41,761 bases of DNA from Nanobdellota archaeon (GCA_022565235.1 JADFJW010000003.1:1-41761), one strand, 5' to 3'. Shown: positions 32,944 to 41,089, counted from the first letter of the stretch. Numbers and translations: made by a program. Notes: generated by a model not told the origin, from the sequence alone.

Positions 32944-33789
32944 TTACAAATATTTCTTATGCGCTCTGAGATATCTTCTGAAGAAATAATTGATGAAATC
33001 ATTTTCATCTTTGCTCAATGCATGATAGTAAGATTTCCTTTTTTTAGATTCTATGATCAACAATGGATAGTTGCTCTTTCTCAATATATGAGCGATAATC
33101 AGCCTTCCAATCCTGCCATTTCCGTCCCCAAAAGGGTGTATCATTTCAAATTTGTAATGTGCTCTCGCTGCTAGTTCAACGGGATTTAGAATTTTTTTAT
33201 TCTTATTGTACCATTTGAAAAATTCTTTTAAGAGCTGGTCTAAATCCTGCCAATCTGGCGCCCTATAACTGCCAACTCTGACTAAATAATCTCTTATTTT
33301 TCCAGAAATGTCCGGTTTTGTTTCAAAAAATACTTCTTTATGCCATTGCAGGATTTTTTTAAGAGACATTTCATTTTTTTCATTTAGCACTCTAAAAAAT
33401 ACTTTTGAATGATTTATTGTTTCTTGTATATCTCTTAATGGCTTATTTGGAGCTATCTTTCTTTTGATTATGTCTTTTGTTTCCTCCAAGGTTATTGTAG
33501 AACCCTCTATTGCATTTGTGTTATAAGTAAACTCAATTGAAAAATCCAATAAAATCTCTTTTTTTACTGATTCCGGATAATGTTTCCATTCTTTCCGGAA
33601 GTTCTTTTTTATGGTTTTTAGCTTTTTTATTAAGTCTTCCTGCATGCATCTATGTAAAAACGACTCTTTGATATCGTCAATATTGGCAGGTATTTTTTTG
33701 CCGAGATATTTCTCGCGGTGCACTACTTTACCTTCCACTCTGAAAGAATGGGCTAGATAATAGTAATTTTTATGTTTTACAATATTCAT
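32944..33789 (-). CDS. Fic-domain protein (AMPylase-type), class II inhibition motif
   Basis: The active-site loop H218-P-F-G-D-G-N-G-R-I-G-R229 is complete, so AMP or other nucleotide transfer to a hydroxyl of a target protein is expected. The upstream T91-N-A-I-E95-G96 matches the inhibitory (S/T)-x-x-x-E-(G/N) motif placed N-terminal of the Fic core (class II), meaning self-inhibition without a separate antitoxin. Residues 1-35 (Y-Y-L-A-H-S-F-R-V-E-G-K-V-V) are an N-terminal module common in archaeal Fic proteins. The gene is alone between two 25-bp direct repeats and has its own TTTAAAT box inside an inverted repeat. The target is unknown. Confidence 0.93.
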   Translation of the reverse strand: MNIVKHKNYYYLAHSFRVEGKVVHREKYLGKKIPANIDDIKESFLHRCMQEDLIKKLKTIKKNFRKEWKHYPESVKKEILLDFSIEFTYNTNAIEGSTITLEETKDIIKRKIAPNKPLRDIQETINHSKVFFRVLNEKNEMSLKKILQWHKEVFFETKPDISGKIRDYLVRVGSYRAPDWQDLDQLLKEFFKWYNKNKKILNPVELAARAHYKFEMIHPFGDGNGRIGRLIIAHILRKSNYPLLIIESKKRKSYYHALSKDENDFINYFFRRYLRAHKKYL

Positions 33790-33800
33790 GTCGGTAGTAG

Positions 33801-33851
33801 TACAATTACTTTTATTTAAATTTTGTGGTTTTTTGATAGAATGTAATTGTA
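33801..33851. promoter_or_regulatory. fic promoter framed by a 9-bp inverted repeat
   Basis: TACAATTAC (33801-33809) and GTAATTGTA (33843-33851) are perfect inverted copies on either side of the TATA box (minus-strand TTTAAAT near 33812-33819, about 27 nt before the ATG). The arrangement suggests a repressor or looping site. Confidence 0.45.
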
Positions 33852-33855
33852 TGGT

Positions 33856-33880
33856 AAGAATTTAGTTAATTTAAAGGTTT
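33856..33880. repeat. Direct repeat copy 2 flanking the fic gene
   Basis: 25 bp identical to 32901-32925. It keeps the Nre-type promoter string pointing towards fic, giving fic a possible second, upstream promoter. The DHH gene's own TATA box starts 23 bp further on. Confidence 0.9.
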
Positions 33881-33932
33881 TGAAATAATATTAATAATCA
33901 CATTTATATATGAGGTTGGAATACAATTCAAA

Positions 33933-34958
33933 ATGCTAACACCAAAACAATATGAACAAATGAAAGATGAATTAGATAATTGCCAAAATCCTATTTTCTT
34001 CTTTGATGATGATCCGGATGGGTTGTGTGCTTTCCTGCTGTTTTATCGCTATAAAAAAGAAGGCCATGGCTTTGTTGTAAAAACACATCCTAAATTAGAT
34101 GCAAGATCTGCACCGAAAATAGAGGAATATGATGCAGACAAGGTTTTTGTTCTTGATGTAGCTAACTTAGAGCAGGATTTTATTGACGCTTCTAAAGTTC
34201 CGGTGATATGGATAGACCACCATGGACCGACTGAAAGAGACAATGTGAAATACTTTAACCCCCGGCTTAATGATAAAACCGCCAATATTCCGACAACATA
34301 CCTATGTTATAAAGTTGTTCAGCAGGATTTATGGATTGCGATGACCGGATGCATAGCAGATTATTATATGCCTGATTTTTTTGATGAATTTAAGGAAAAA
34401 TACTCTGACTTATTGAATGGCAAAAAAACTGTAGGAGACATCTATTTTGACAGCAGGATTGGAACTTTAATCAAGGTTCTTTCTTTCTGCTTGAAAGGTA
34501 AAACTGGCGATGTTTTGAAATGCATGAAAATCCTGACAAGGATAGAAAGCCCTTATGAAATACTAAACCAGGAAAGCGCAAAAGGAAAATTTATATTCCA
34601 AAGATATGAAAAGATAAATAAGATGTATGACAGTCTGCTGGATGATGCAGTTAAGGCAGAAGGAAAAGAAAAACTCATGGTATTTACTTATGAACATGAC
34701 AAGATGAGCTTTACCGGTGACTTATCCAATGAGTTATTGTACAAATTTCCGGATAAGGTAATTATTGTTGGAAGAAAGAAAGACGAGGATGTAAGGATGA
34801 GTATAAGGAGCAGGAACATCTTAATACCGCCAATCTTAGAAAAGTCTCTTGCAGGATTAGAGGGCTATGGCGGCGGTCATGAACATGCCTGCGGGGCAAA
34901 TATCAAGCAGGTAGATTTTAAGGAATTTGTTAAGAGAATGAATGAAAATATAACCTAA
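33933..34958 (+). CDS. DHH-family phosphoesterase (RecJ/NrnA-like)
   Basis: The metal ligands of the DHH superfamily are visible: D-D-D-P-D-G (25-30), V-L-D75 and I-D95-H96-H97-G-P. The C-terminal DHHA1 signature is G-G-G-H-E-H-A-C-G-A (about 315-324). At 341 residues it resembles archaeal RecJ-like single-strand nucleases or nano-RNases. DNA versus oligonucleotide substrate cannot be settled here. TTTATATAT about 26 nt before the ATG is its promoter. It lies divergent from Nre if the fic segment is removed, a DNA-repair pairing. Its last bases overlap the next gene's end by 4. Confidence 0.9.
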   Translation: MLTPKQYEQMKDELDNCQNPIFFFDDDPDGLCAFLLFYRYKKEGHGFVVKTHPKLDARSAPKIEEYDADKVFVLDVANLEQDFIDASKVPVIWIDHHGPTERDNVKYFNPRLNDKTANIPTTYLCYKVVQQDLWIAMTGCIADYYMPDFFDEFKEKYSDLLNGKKTVGDIYFDSRIGTLIKVLSFCLKGKTGDVLKCMKILTRIESPYEILNQESAKGKFIFQRYEKINKMYDSLLDDAVKAEGKEKLMVFTYEHDKMSFTGDLSNELLYKFPDKVIIVGRKKDEDVRMSIRSRNILIPPILEKSLAGLEGYGGGHEHACGANIKQVDFKEFVKRMNENIT

Positions 34959-35467
34959 ACCTTTAATCTCTCATTGATCATATTAACAATAAAATCTTTT
35001 TTATCCTTAAGGCCATGCCTTTTTGCATAAATCTCAAGATTTTCTTTTTTTATTTTGGAATTAAGCCTTGCAACCTTGTCATTTATCTTATTAATCCGGT
35101 TTATCACCATATTAAGCTTGCCTTCCATGCTCCTCGGGACCGAAATAACAAGTATCTTATCAAACGCTTCATTAATATAGAACAATTTACTGCCGCCAAA
35201 TGTTTTTTGCTCTGCCTTAATCATTTCTATCAATGCGGCATTTCTGCTCACCTTGCTTAAAGATATTATTACGGCTTCTTTGTAGGCTTTATTATTGATT
35301 AAGCTCAATTCTATTGCATCATTATTAGAATTAATGTCATTCAAAAATTCCTTAAATACCGGTTCATTATTTATATCCCTAAAATTAATATATTCTATAG
35401 AGTCTATGCTCCTATTTATGTCAATACTAGAAATAAGATTCCTATAAACAGGACCTTCTGCGTACAT
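34955..35467 (-). CDS. Protein of unknown function, 170 residues
   Basis: Convergent with the DHH gene (4-bp overlap). Residues 1-60 are polar and Asn/Asp-rich. Residues 62-125 alternate strands and helices (A-V-I-I-S-L-S-K, K-I-L-V-I-S-V-P-R-S-M), and the C-terminus is a Lys-rich helix pair ending N-M-I-N-E-R-L-K-V. The I-L-V-I-S-V-P segment looks like a core beta strand of an alpha/beta domain. No family recognised, no membrane segment. Confidence 0.6.
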   Translation of the reverse strand: MYAEGPVYRNLISSIDINRSIDSIEYINFRDINNEPVFKEFLNDINSNNDAIELSLINNKAYKEAVIISLSKVSRNAALIEMIKAEQKTFGGSKLFYINEAFDKILVISVPRSMEGKLNMVINRINKINDKVARLNSKIKKENLEIYAKRHGLKDKKDFIVNMINERLKV

Positions 35468-35551
35468 CTAACACCCCCAATCAAAGTTTCATGCTTTCTT
35501 AATATATAAGGTTTTTGGGTGTTTTATGATTATTTGCGCAAAATAATTAAA

Positions 35552-35560
35552 TTTATAAAG
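35552..35560 (+). promoter_or_regulatory. TATA box of tRNA-Gly
   Basis: TTTATAAAG is centred about 29 nt before the first base of the tRNA. It is also the nearest recognisable promoter for the protein gene at 35780. Confidence 0.55.
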
Positions 35561-35584
35561 AAATTACTCATCTATACTTTTAAT

Positions 35585-35760
35585 GCGCTGGTGGTCTAAT
35601 GGTTATGACTCGAGCCTTCCAAGCTCGGTATCTGGGTTCGAAACGATCTTTTCCGTGAATTGCGAGCGAACTCGCTTCGCTCGTCGCGGGTAACCGTAAA
35701 AGCTCGACCAAAATCGGGCTTTTCCTACGGAAAAGAACGATGAAAGTCCCAGCCAGCGCA
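35585..35760 (+). tRNA. tRNA-Gly (anticodon TCC) with a T-loop intron
   Basis: Acceptor GCGCTGG (35585-35591) pairs with CCAGCGC (35753-35759), with A73 at 35760. The D arm has a short GTC/GAC stem and GG in the loop (35601-35602). Anticodon stem CGAGC/GCTCG (35611-35615, 35623-35627) encloses CTTCCAA with anticodon TCC at 35618-35620. The variable region is GTAT, and T stem CTGGG (35632-35636) pairs with CCCAG (35748-35752). The T-loop is interrupted by about 104 nt. Removal of 35643-35746 leaves the consensus T-loop TTCGAAT and a 72-nt tRNA. The anticodon loop has no intron. Confidence 0.9.
35643..35746 (+). other. tRNA-Gly intron, T-loop position 59/60
   Basis: TTCG (35637-35640) pairs with TGAA (35741-35744; one G-T wobble) to form the central helix. 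Bulges AA^A (35641-35643) and AG^T (35745-35747) and one extra A (35740) match the tRNA-Tyr T-loop intron exactly. The interior contains CTTTTCCGT/ACGGAAAAG, which can close the intron, or the competing hairpin 35719-35735 (loop TAC). AAAAGCTCGA pairs with TCGGGCTTTT (35697-35722), and CGAGCGAA-CTCGC-TTCGCTCG is at 35663-35683. Confidence 0.8.
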
Positions 35761-35779
35761 TTTTAATTAATACTTAAAA

Positions 35780-36220
35780 ATGGGAACTATAATTATATTC
35801 ATCTGGATATGGGCGGCTATGGTAGCAAATGGATTCTGGGAAGCATATGTAGAGGGTAAGCGTGCATGGGATGAAGGAAAGCTTGGATGGAAGATAAAGA
35901 CAAAAAAGCGCGTATGGCTGACAGCATACCATTTCTGGTTGTTTTTTGTTATGTGGCCATTGCTTTTAACATTGCCATTCATAATTTTTGGGTTTGATTT
36001 AAAATTACTGGGTATTTTATTAAGTGCATTTTTTTCGGGATTAATAATCGAAGACCTAACTTGGTTTATTGTAAATCCAGTCTTTAAACTAAAGCATTTT
36101 AATTCGAATTATGTCGAATGGTATCCTTGGTTAAAAATAGGAAAGTTTGAAATGCCTCTTTATTATTTAATTGCTTTAATTCTTAGTATTGTTTCCTGGT
36201 ATTTTTTGTGGAGTCAATAA
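35780..36220 (+). CDS. Multi-pass membrane protein of unknown function
   Basis: It has 146 residues with about four hydrophobic segments (2-20, 50-72, 76-98, 124-144). Between helices 3 and 4 there is a conserved-looking block I-E-D-L-T-W-F-I-V-N-P and a W-Y-P-W motif, which I take as a family signature without being able to name it. The ATG lies 20 nt after the tRNA-Gly end, too close for a separate TATA box at the usual distance outside the tRNA. The GT2 gene begins directly after its stop, so the two are coupled and may share a glycan or lipid substrate. Confidence 0.7.
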   Translation: MGTIIIFIWIWAAMVANGFWEAYVEGKRAWDEGKLGWKIKTKKRVWLTAYHFWLFFVMWPLLLTLPFIIFGFDLKLLGILLSAFFSGLIIEDLTWFIVNPVFKLKHFNSNYVEWYPWLKIGKFEMPLYYLIALILSIVSWYFLWSQ

Positions 36221-36922
36221 ATGCTAAGCATAATTATTCCAACGTTAAACGAAGAAAAGTATCTGCCTAAACTATTGAAGAGCATCAAGAGCCAAACGTT
36301 CAAGGATTATGAAATTATAGTTGTAGATAATGGTTCCAAGGATAAAACAAGAACGATTGCTAAAAAATTCGGCTGTAAGGTCGTTAAAGGCGGAAATCAC
36401 CCCAGTATCTCCAGAAATAAAGGTTCAAGGAAAGCAAAGGGAAATTTATTATTGTTCATGGATGCCGATTGCGCAATCCATAAAGATTTCTTAAAAAATG
36501 CGATAAATGAAATCAAAACCAAAAATTTAGACGTTGCTGGGTGCAAGGTGATGCCATTAAGCAGCAGGATTGATGATAACATAGCCTTCTTCATTTTTAA
36601 TTCATGGATTACAGCCACACAGCTTTTCTATGCGAATGCATCCGGGCATGGAATTTTTTGCAATAAAAAATTACACAATAAAATAAAAGGCTTTAATGAA
36701 AATATCAAGCTATCCGAAGATATGGATTACTGCAAAAGGGCAAATAGGATAGGCAAGTTCAGAATTTTAAAATCAACTATTATCCATACATCTACAAGAA
36801 GATTTGATTGCTATGGAAGATTTAATACTTATCTTAAATTACTGCTGTCAGCGTTCTACAGGCCGATCTTTGGGGAAATTAAGTCAAATATTTTCAACTA
36901 CGGATTCAATTATAAGAAATGA
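36221..36922 (+). CDS. Family 2 glycosyltransferase
   Basis: GT-A fold: M-L-S-I-I-I-P-T-L-N-E-E-K-Y-L-P, S-Q-T-F-K-D-Y-E-I-I-V-V-D-N-G-S-K-D-K-T and the metal-binding M-D-A-D-C (about 84-88). Acceptor side L-S-E-D-M-D-Y-C. At 233 residues it is a minimal cytosolic enzyme with no membrane helices, so the preceding membrane protein may anchor it. The start immediately follows the upstream TAA, with GGAG 8 nt before the ATG. Convergent and abutting with smc. Confidence 0.88.
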   Translation: MLSIIIPTLNEEKYLPKLLKSIKSQTFKDYEIIVVDNGSKDKTRTIAKKFGCKVVKGGNHPSISRNKGSRKAKGNLLLFMDADCAIHKDFLKNAINEIKTKNLDVAGCKVMPLSSRIDDNIAFFIFNSWITATQLFYANASGHGIFCNKKLHNKIKGFNENIKLSEDMDYCKRANRIGKFRILKSTIIHTSTRRFDCYGRFNTYLKLLLSAFYRPIFGEIKSNIFNYGFNYKK

Positions 36923-39900
36923 CTAAACCCTCAAGCTGACAACTTGAGAAATTCCATGCTCATTCATGGAAATTCCATACAGGCTGTCGGCTTCAGATAT
37001 CACGGCATCATTGTGGCTCATAATCAGATATTGCGCGTTATCAGAATACTTCCTTATTAATTTTGCAAATTTCTCTGAGTTATGCTTATCGAGAGCAGCG
37101 TCTACCTCGTCCAGTACATAGAAGGAAGCTGGCTCATGCTCCTGTATGGCAAAAATAAAGGCTAAAGCCGTCATGGTTTTTTCTCCTCCGGACAAGCTTC
37201 GGATATCCAGGAATTTGCTTCCGGTGATCTTGACATTTATCCTGACACCAGCCTCAAAAGGATTCTCTTCATTCTCAATTACCAAATTTGCATCCCCTTT
37301 AGTAGTTAGCATGGAAAAGAATTTCTTAAAGTTTTCATTAACAACCTCGAATACTCTCATAAATATGTCCTTTTTTTTGCTCTCTATTTCCTGCATCATC
37401 TTAAGCACATCTTCTTTTTCCCTGCCTAGGCTGTCTTTCTTCCCAAGCAGCTCATTGTATTGTTTCTCCACTTCTTCATAAATTTCCAAAGCCCTCATGT
37501 TTACAGAGCCTATTTGTTCCCTCATATTTTCAAATTTCTTTATTTCATATTTGAACTGATCCTCATTTTTGCTCAAATCTAGCTTAATGCCTTCATATTG
37601 CTGGAATTCCATATTCAGCCCGGAAAGTATCGATTGCAGCTCCGCCATCTTTAACGACAGCGTATTTGCCCTTACTTCAACCCTCCTGCTGTCATCCTGC
37701 CTGTTATTCATCGTAGCCTGGTTTCTCTGAATCTCATGGTCGATCTCTGATCTTTCATGAAATAAGCTCTTAAACTTTGCATAGAACTCCTGGGCCATGC
37801 CTTCTTTCTTCTTCAGCTCTATATCTTTTTCTTTGACCTCATCACTTAAAGCCTTTAGCTCTTCGTTGAAATCCTCATTGTCTTTCTCAAGTTGATTGAT
37901 TATCTTGTCAGTCTTTTCGAGCTCATTTTTGTAGATGTCTTCTGCCTGTACATCTATGTTCTTTATCTCGGAATCAATCCTTATTAAGCCTTCATCCAGT
38001 TCCTTCAGCTTTTCTTCAAAAGCATTCAGTTCTGCTATCAAAGTGGGGTTGCTTAACTGTGCTATGCTGCTCCTTAATTTCTGTTTTTCTGTCTTAATTG
38101 CCGCAAGTCCGCTGTTAAGGGTGTTAATCTTTTCCTGTACAAGCCTTATTTTTTCAACAATCCCCTTTTCATGCTTTTGCAAGATCTCTTTTTTCTCTTT
38201 TGAAGCCTCCAGATCCGAAGCTTCAAGATGCAATGATTTTTCCATCTTTATTATCTCCCCCTCTAAGGTAGCTTTTTTAGTCCTTAAAGAGGCTATTGAT
38301 TCCTCGTTTTGCAGCCTTGTTTCCTCCAAAACATCAATTGTAGTTTTTAGCTCCTTAATTTCTTTCTCGTATTTTTCTATTTCCATTGCAATATCCTGTT
38401 CCTTGAAGCCCATGCTGTGCTTCCTCTTCAGCCTAAAGCCTCCGACCATTGCCCCCTTTCTTTCCGCTAAGTCGCCATCCAGGGTAACATACCTTGCCTT
38501 GCCAATGCCCAATCTTCTTGCAACATCTATGTTGTCTACGACGATAGTATCGGAAAAAACATATTCAAAGATTTTTTTGAATTTGCCGTCGAATGATACA
38601 AGACTTATGGCCGTGCCATGGGCCCCGTTTGACTTAGAAACCTTTTTTATTTCCGCACTGGCTGGATTTGATTTGATTTTATTTAATGGCAGGAAAGTTA
38701 CAACACCTAATCTGTTTTCTTTCAGATATTTGATGCACTCTGATGCTATTTTATCGTCTTCCACAATTATGCTTTTGAGTTTCTGTCCGGCAGATATCTC
38801 CAATGCCAAAGAATATTTTGATGGCACGTTTCCAAGCTCTGCAACTGTCCCGTAAATTCCCGGCTTTTCTTTTTTAAGGTTCAGTATCCTTTTAATCGCT
38901 ACATCAGCATAGCTTAATTCCCTGGTACCTAATTGTTTGGCCTTTAATTTTGCAAGCTCTTCATCTGCACTATACACCTTTTTCCTTGTATTAGACAGCT
39001 GCATAGCCATGGAGGAATCCTCCTCCAGTGTTTTATTAAGCTCCAATGTTGATTTTTTGAACTCATCCCTCTTATTTTTTACTTCTTCGACTTTTTTCTT
39101 GTTTTCTTTCTCTATATCCAGCACCTTGTTTATCTGGGCATCTATTGTGCTTACTTCATGCATTATCCTGTCATTTTCCCTTATCAGGTTATGCTGTTGC
39201 TCTCTTGTTGATTGCACTTCTTTCTCAATTTTTTCAGATCTTTTCTCAATCTCTTCAACTTGCGCCTCTATATCCGCAATGTTGTCAAGCTTGTACTTCC
39301 CCCTAAACTCCTGTATTTTCTTGGTTATTAACCTACGCTCTTTTTGTTTTTCAGAAATATCTTTCTTCATGTTTTCCTTATCTGTTTCCAGCTGCTTTAT
39401 CTTGTCCTCTATCTCTCCGGCGCCTTTCTTTAGGTCATTTTTCCTGTTGTTTAGCTTGACTATCTCATTCTTTATCGTATCTATCCTGGCATTGTCCTTG
39501 GTGACCCCTATTTTCAGCGATTCAACTTCCTTGTTGAGTCTAACTTGTTCTACTTCCCCTTTCTGCTCTATTTCTTCGTTTATCTGCTCAATCTGGCTTC
39601 TTTTTTCCAGGTTAAGCTGGTTTAGATTGCTGATTTTCTGGTTGATTCCGCTTAACTCCTGGTTAGTTTCATCTAAATTTTTTTGCAATTCGTTTTTTTC
39701 TTTTTCCTTCTTGTCAATCTGCAGCTTTAAATAAGAGGCCTTGTTCTGCTTTATCCTGTCATTCATGTCCTTGTATTTTAACGCCTGGTCCCTGTCTTTC
39801 TTAAGCTCTTTAAGGTATGTATGCCTTTCTGCAAGAACTATTTCTGACTCTTTAAGCCTCTCATCAACCTTTTGCAGCTCTAATAAGGCCTTGTGCTTCT

Positions 39901-40462
39901 TTTCCTCATAAACAGAGATTCCGGATATTTCTCCTATTAAATCACGCCTTTGGTCAGGATGCATCTCCACAAATTTTACTATATCTCCCTGCAGGATTAT
40001 GTTGTAGCCATCCGGGTTTATTTTCGCTATAGCCAGCAGATCAAGGATTTCCTGCCTGGTCCTTGTTTCATCATTTATCTTGTAGACTGACTGGCCGCTC
40101 TGCTTTACAATCCTGGTAATTTTTACTTCAGCATCTTCTGTTGGAAATGTTTTTTTGCTGTTGTCAAAGAAAATAGAGACTTCTCCTTGCTTAGCTGGCT
40201 GTTTTGATTTGCCGCCGTTGTAGATTAAGTTAGATGCCTTCTCAGCCCTTAACGATTTTGCAGAACTCTTTCCCAAAACAAAGCATAAAGCATCAAGGAC
40301 ATTACTTTTTCCGGAGCCATTCGGCCCAAGAATGCAATTAAAGTTGTCATTAAATAGAATCTCAGTATGCTTTGCAAAACTCTTGAAGCCGTTCATCACA
40401 ATCTTATTTATTTTTGTGCCTTTTCGCTGTACTACTACCTGTTGCTGCGTTTGCTCTTCCAT
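36923..40462 (-). CDS. smc: Chromosome segregation protein SMC
   Basis: The condensin-type ATPase that organises the chromosome. Walker A G-P-N-G-S-G-K-S (46-53) lies in the N-terminal head. A coiled coil of about 170-510 leads to the hinge (about 515-680, G-I-Y-G-T-V-A-E-L-G), a second coil of about 690-1020 follows, and then the C-terminal head with L-S-G-G-E-K (1090-1095) and Walker B V-L-D-E-V-D. The length of 1179 is normal. An 8-residue Gln/Glu N-terminal extension precedes the usual start. ScpA/ScpB-like kleisin genes are not in the window. The promoter CAAAACCTTTAAATATA about 28 nt upstream makes it leaderless. Confidence 0.97.
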   Translation of the reverse strand: MEEQTQQQVVVQRKGTKINKIVMNGFKSFAKHTEILFNDNFNCILGPNGSGKSNVLDALCFVLGKSSAKSLRAEKASNLIYNGGKSKQPAKQGEVSIFFDNSKKTFPTEDAEVKITRIVKQSGQSVYKINDETRTRQEILDLLAIAKINPDGYNIILQGDIVKFVEMHPDQRRDLIGEISGISVYEEKKHKALLELQKVDERLKESEIVLAERHTYLKELKKDRDQALKYKDMNDRIKQNKASYLKLQIDKKEKEKNELQKNLDETNQELSGINQKISNLNQLNLEKRSQIEQINEEIEQKGEVEQVRLNKEVESLKIGVTKDNARIDTIKNEIVKLNNRKNDLKKGAGEIEDKIKQLETDKENMKKDISEKQKERRLITKKIQEFRGKYKLDNIADIEAQVEEIEKRSEKIEKEVQSTREQQHNLIRENDRIMHEVSTIDAQINKVLDIEKENKKKVEEVKNKRDEFKKSTLELNKTLEEDSSMAMQLSNTRKKVYSADEELAKLKAKQLGTRELSYADVAIKRILNLKKEKPGIYGTVAELGNVPSKYSLALEISAGQKLKSIIVEDDKIASECIKYLKENRLGVVTFLPLNKIKSNPASAEIKKVSKSNGAHGTAISLVSFDGKFKKIFEYVFSDTIVVDNIDVARRLGIGKARYVTLDGDLAERKGAMVGGFRLKRKHSMGFKEQDIAMEIEKYEKEIKELKTTIDVLEETRLQNEESIASLRTKKATLEGEIIKMEKSLHLEASDLEASKEKKEILQKHEKGIVEKIRLVQEKINTLNSGLAAIKTEKQKLRSSIAQLSNPTLIAELNAFEEKLKELDEGLIRIDSEIKNIDVQAEDIYKNELEKTDKIINQLEKDNEDFNEELKALSDEVKEKDIELKKKEGMAQEFYAKFKSLFHERSEIDHEIQRNQATMNNRQDDSRRVEVRANTLSLKMAELQSILSGLNMEFQQYEGIKLDLSKNEDQFKYEIKKFENMREQIGSVNMRALEIYEEVEKQYNELLGKKDSLGREKEDVLKMMQEIESKKKDIFMRVFEVVNENFKKFFSMLTTKGDANLVIENEENPFEAGVRINVKITGSKFLDIRSLSGGEKTMTALAFIFAIQEHEPASFYVLDEVDAALDKHNSEKFAKLIRKYSDNAQYLIMSHNDAVISEADSLYGISMNEHGISQVVSLRV

Positions 40463-40483
40463 AATAACAAATCCATTGGTTAA

Positions 40484-40520
40484 TTATATTTAAAGGTTTT
40501 GAAAATCAAGATTTTCAAAC
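40484..40520 (-). promoter_or_regulatory. smc promoter with an abutting hairpin
   Basis: Read leftward: BRE/TATA string ACCTTTAAATATA about 28 nt from the ATG. Directly upstream is TTTGAAAATC-AA-GATTTTCAAA (40498-40519), a 10-bp perfect stem that overlaps the BRE side. It may end transcription from the gene at 40652 or modulate smc. Confidence 0.5.
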
Positions 40521-40651
40521 CCCAAGAAAAATTCCATGTTTCCGCTGTGTTTTTGATTTTTATAAATTTGGCGAGAAAAAACTACACTTTGGTTTGCCTA
40601 ATATTAATTAGTTTCAATCGCTAAGGGACAAAATAAAATTATGTTCAGAAA

Positions 40652-40951
40652 TCAAGAAAGTATATCATCTAATTTCTTTCTAACCATTTCTTCAATTTTT
40701 TTATTAAAACTACTACCCATAGATGGAACTTTTCCTTCCCAATTAACTTGACCTTCTCTTAAAGTAACCTGACCTTCAGTGTTGCCTCCCATAATCTCCA
40801 TACTATAATCCATTCTTGTATGTTCGGGATTCCAACTTTGTAGGGGTTTCCTTATATTATCAGCATGTTGTCTTAGAAAATCTAAAAAACTATTATCTAT
40901 TCTTCTGTACGCTTCCTCTGTTGTCAAGCTATGCTGATATTCTATTATCAT
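40652..40951 (-). CDS. Polyhydroxyalkanoic acid system (PHA_gran_rgn)-like small protein
   Basis: 99 residues starting M-I-I-E-Y-Q-H-S-L-T-T-E-E-A-Y-R-R-I-D, followed by M-D-Y-S-M-E-I-M-G-G-N-T-E-G-Q-V-T-L-R-E-G-Q-V-N-W-E-G-K-V-P and an ending K-K-I-E-E-M-V-R-K-K-L-D-D-I-L. This matches the layout of bacterial PHA_gran_rgn proteins (I-E-H-x-H-x-L, E-A-x-x-R-I-D, final amphipathic helix). The name comes from PHA operons, but members occur without PHA genes. None are seen here, and the function is open. The TATA box (TTTATAAAATA, minus strand) about 25 nt upstream suggests a leaderless mRNA. Confidence 0.7.
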   Translation of the reverse strand: MIIEYQHSLTTEEAYRRIDNSFLDFLRQHADNIRKPLQSWNPEHTRMDYSMEIMGGNTEGQVTLREGQVNWEGKVPSMGSSFNKKIEEMVRKKLDDILS

Positions 40952-41089
40952 AGTTTTGTTGAAAAATATCTATTTTATAAACCTTCCCAATTGCCTCTAC
41001 GAGACTTTGGATTTTTCGGACTTTGTCCCTCAGGTCACCCATAAGGAATTAGTCATAAGTTCTCAAGAAATCAGCTTCTCAAAAGTTTT

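Noticed and set aside
38937-39734. 265-codon open frame on the plus strand opposite smc
   Set aside because: The Ser/Phe/Leu-rich translation is the usual shadow of Lys/Glu coiled-coil codons; smc is intact on the other strand. The same holds for 37935-38855.
40624-41030. AGGGACAAA and TTTGTCCCT flanking the PHA-granule-type gene as possible insertion ends
   Set aside because: Only 9 bp, with no target duplication or transposase; chance is a sufficient explanation.
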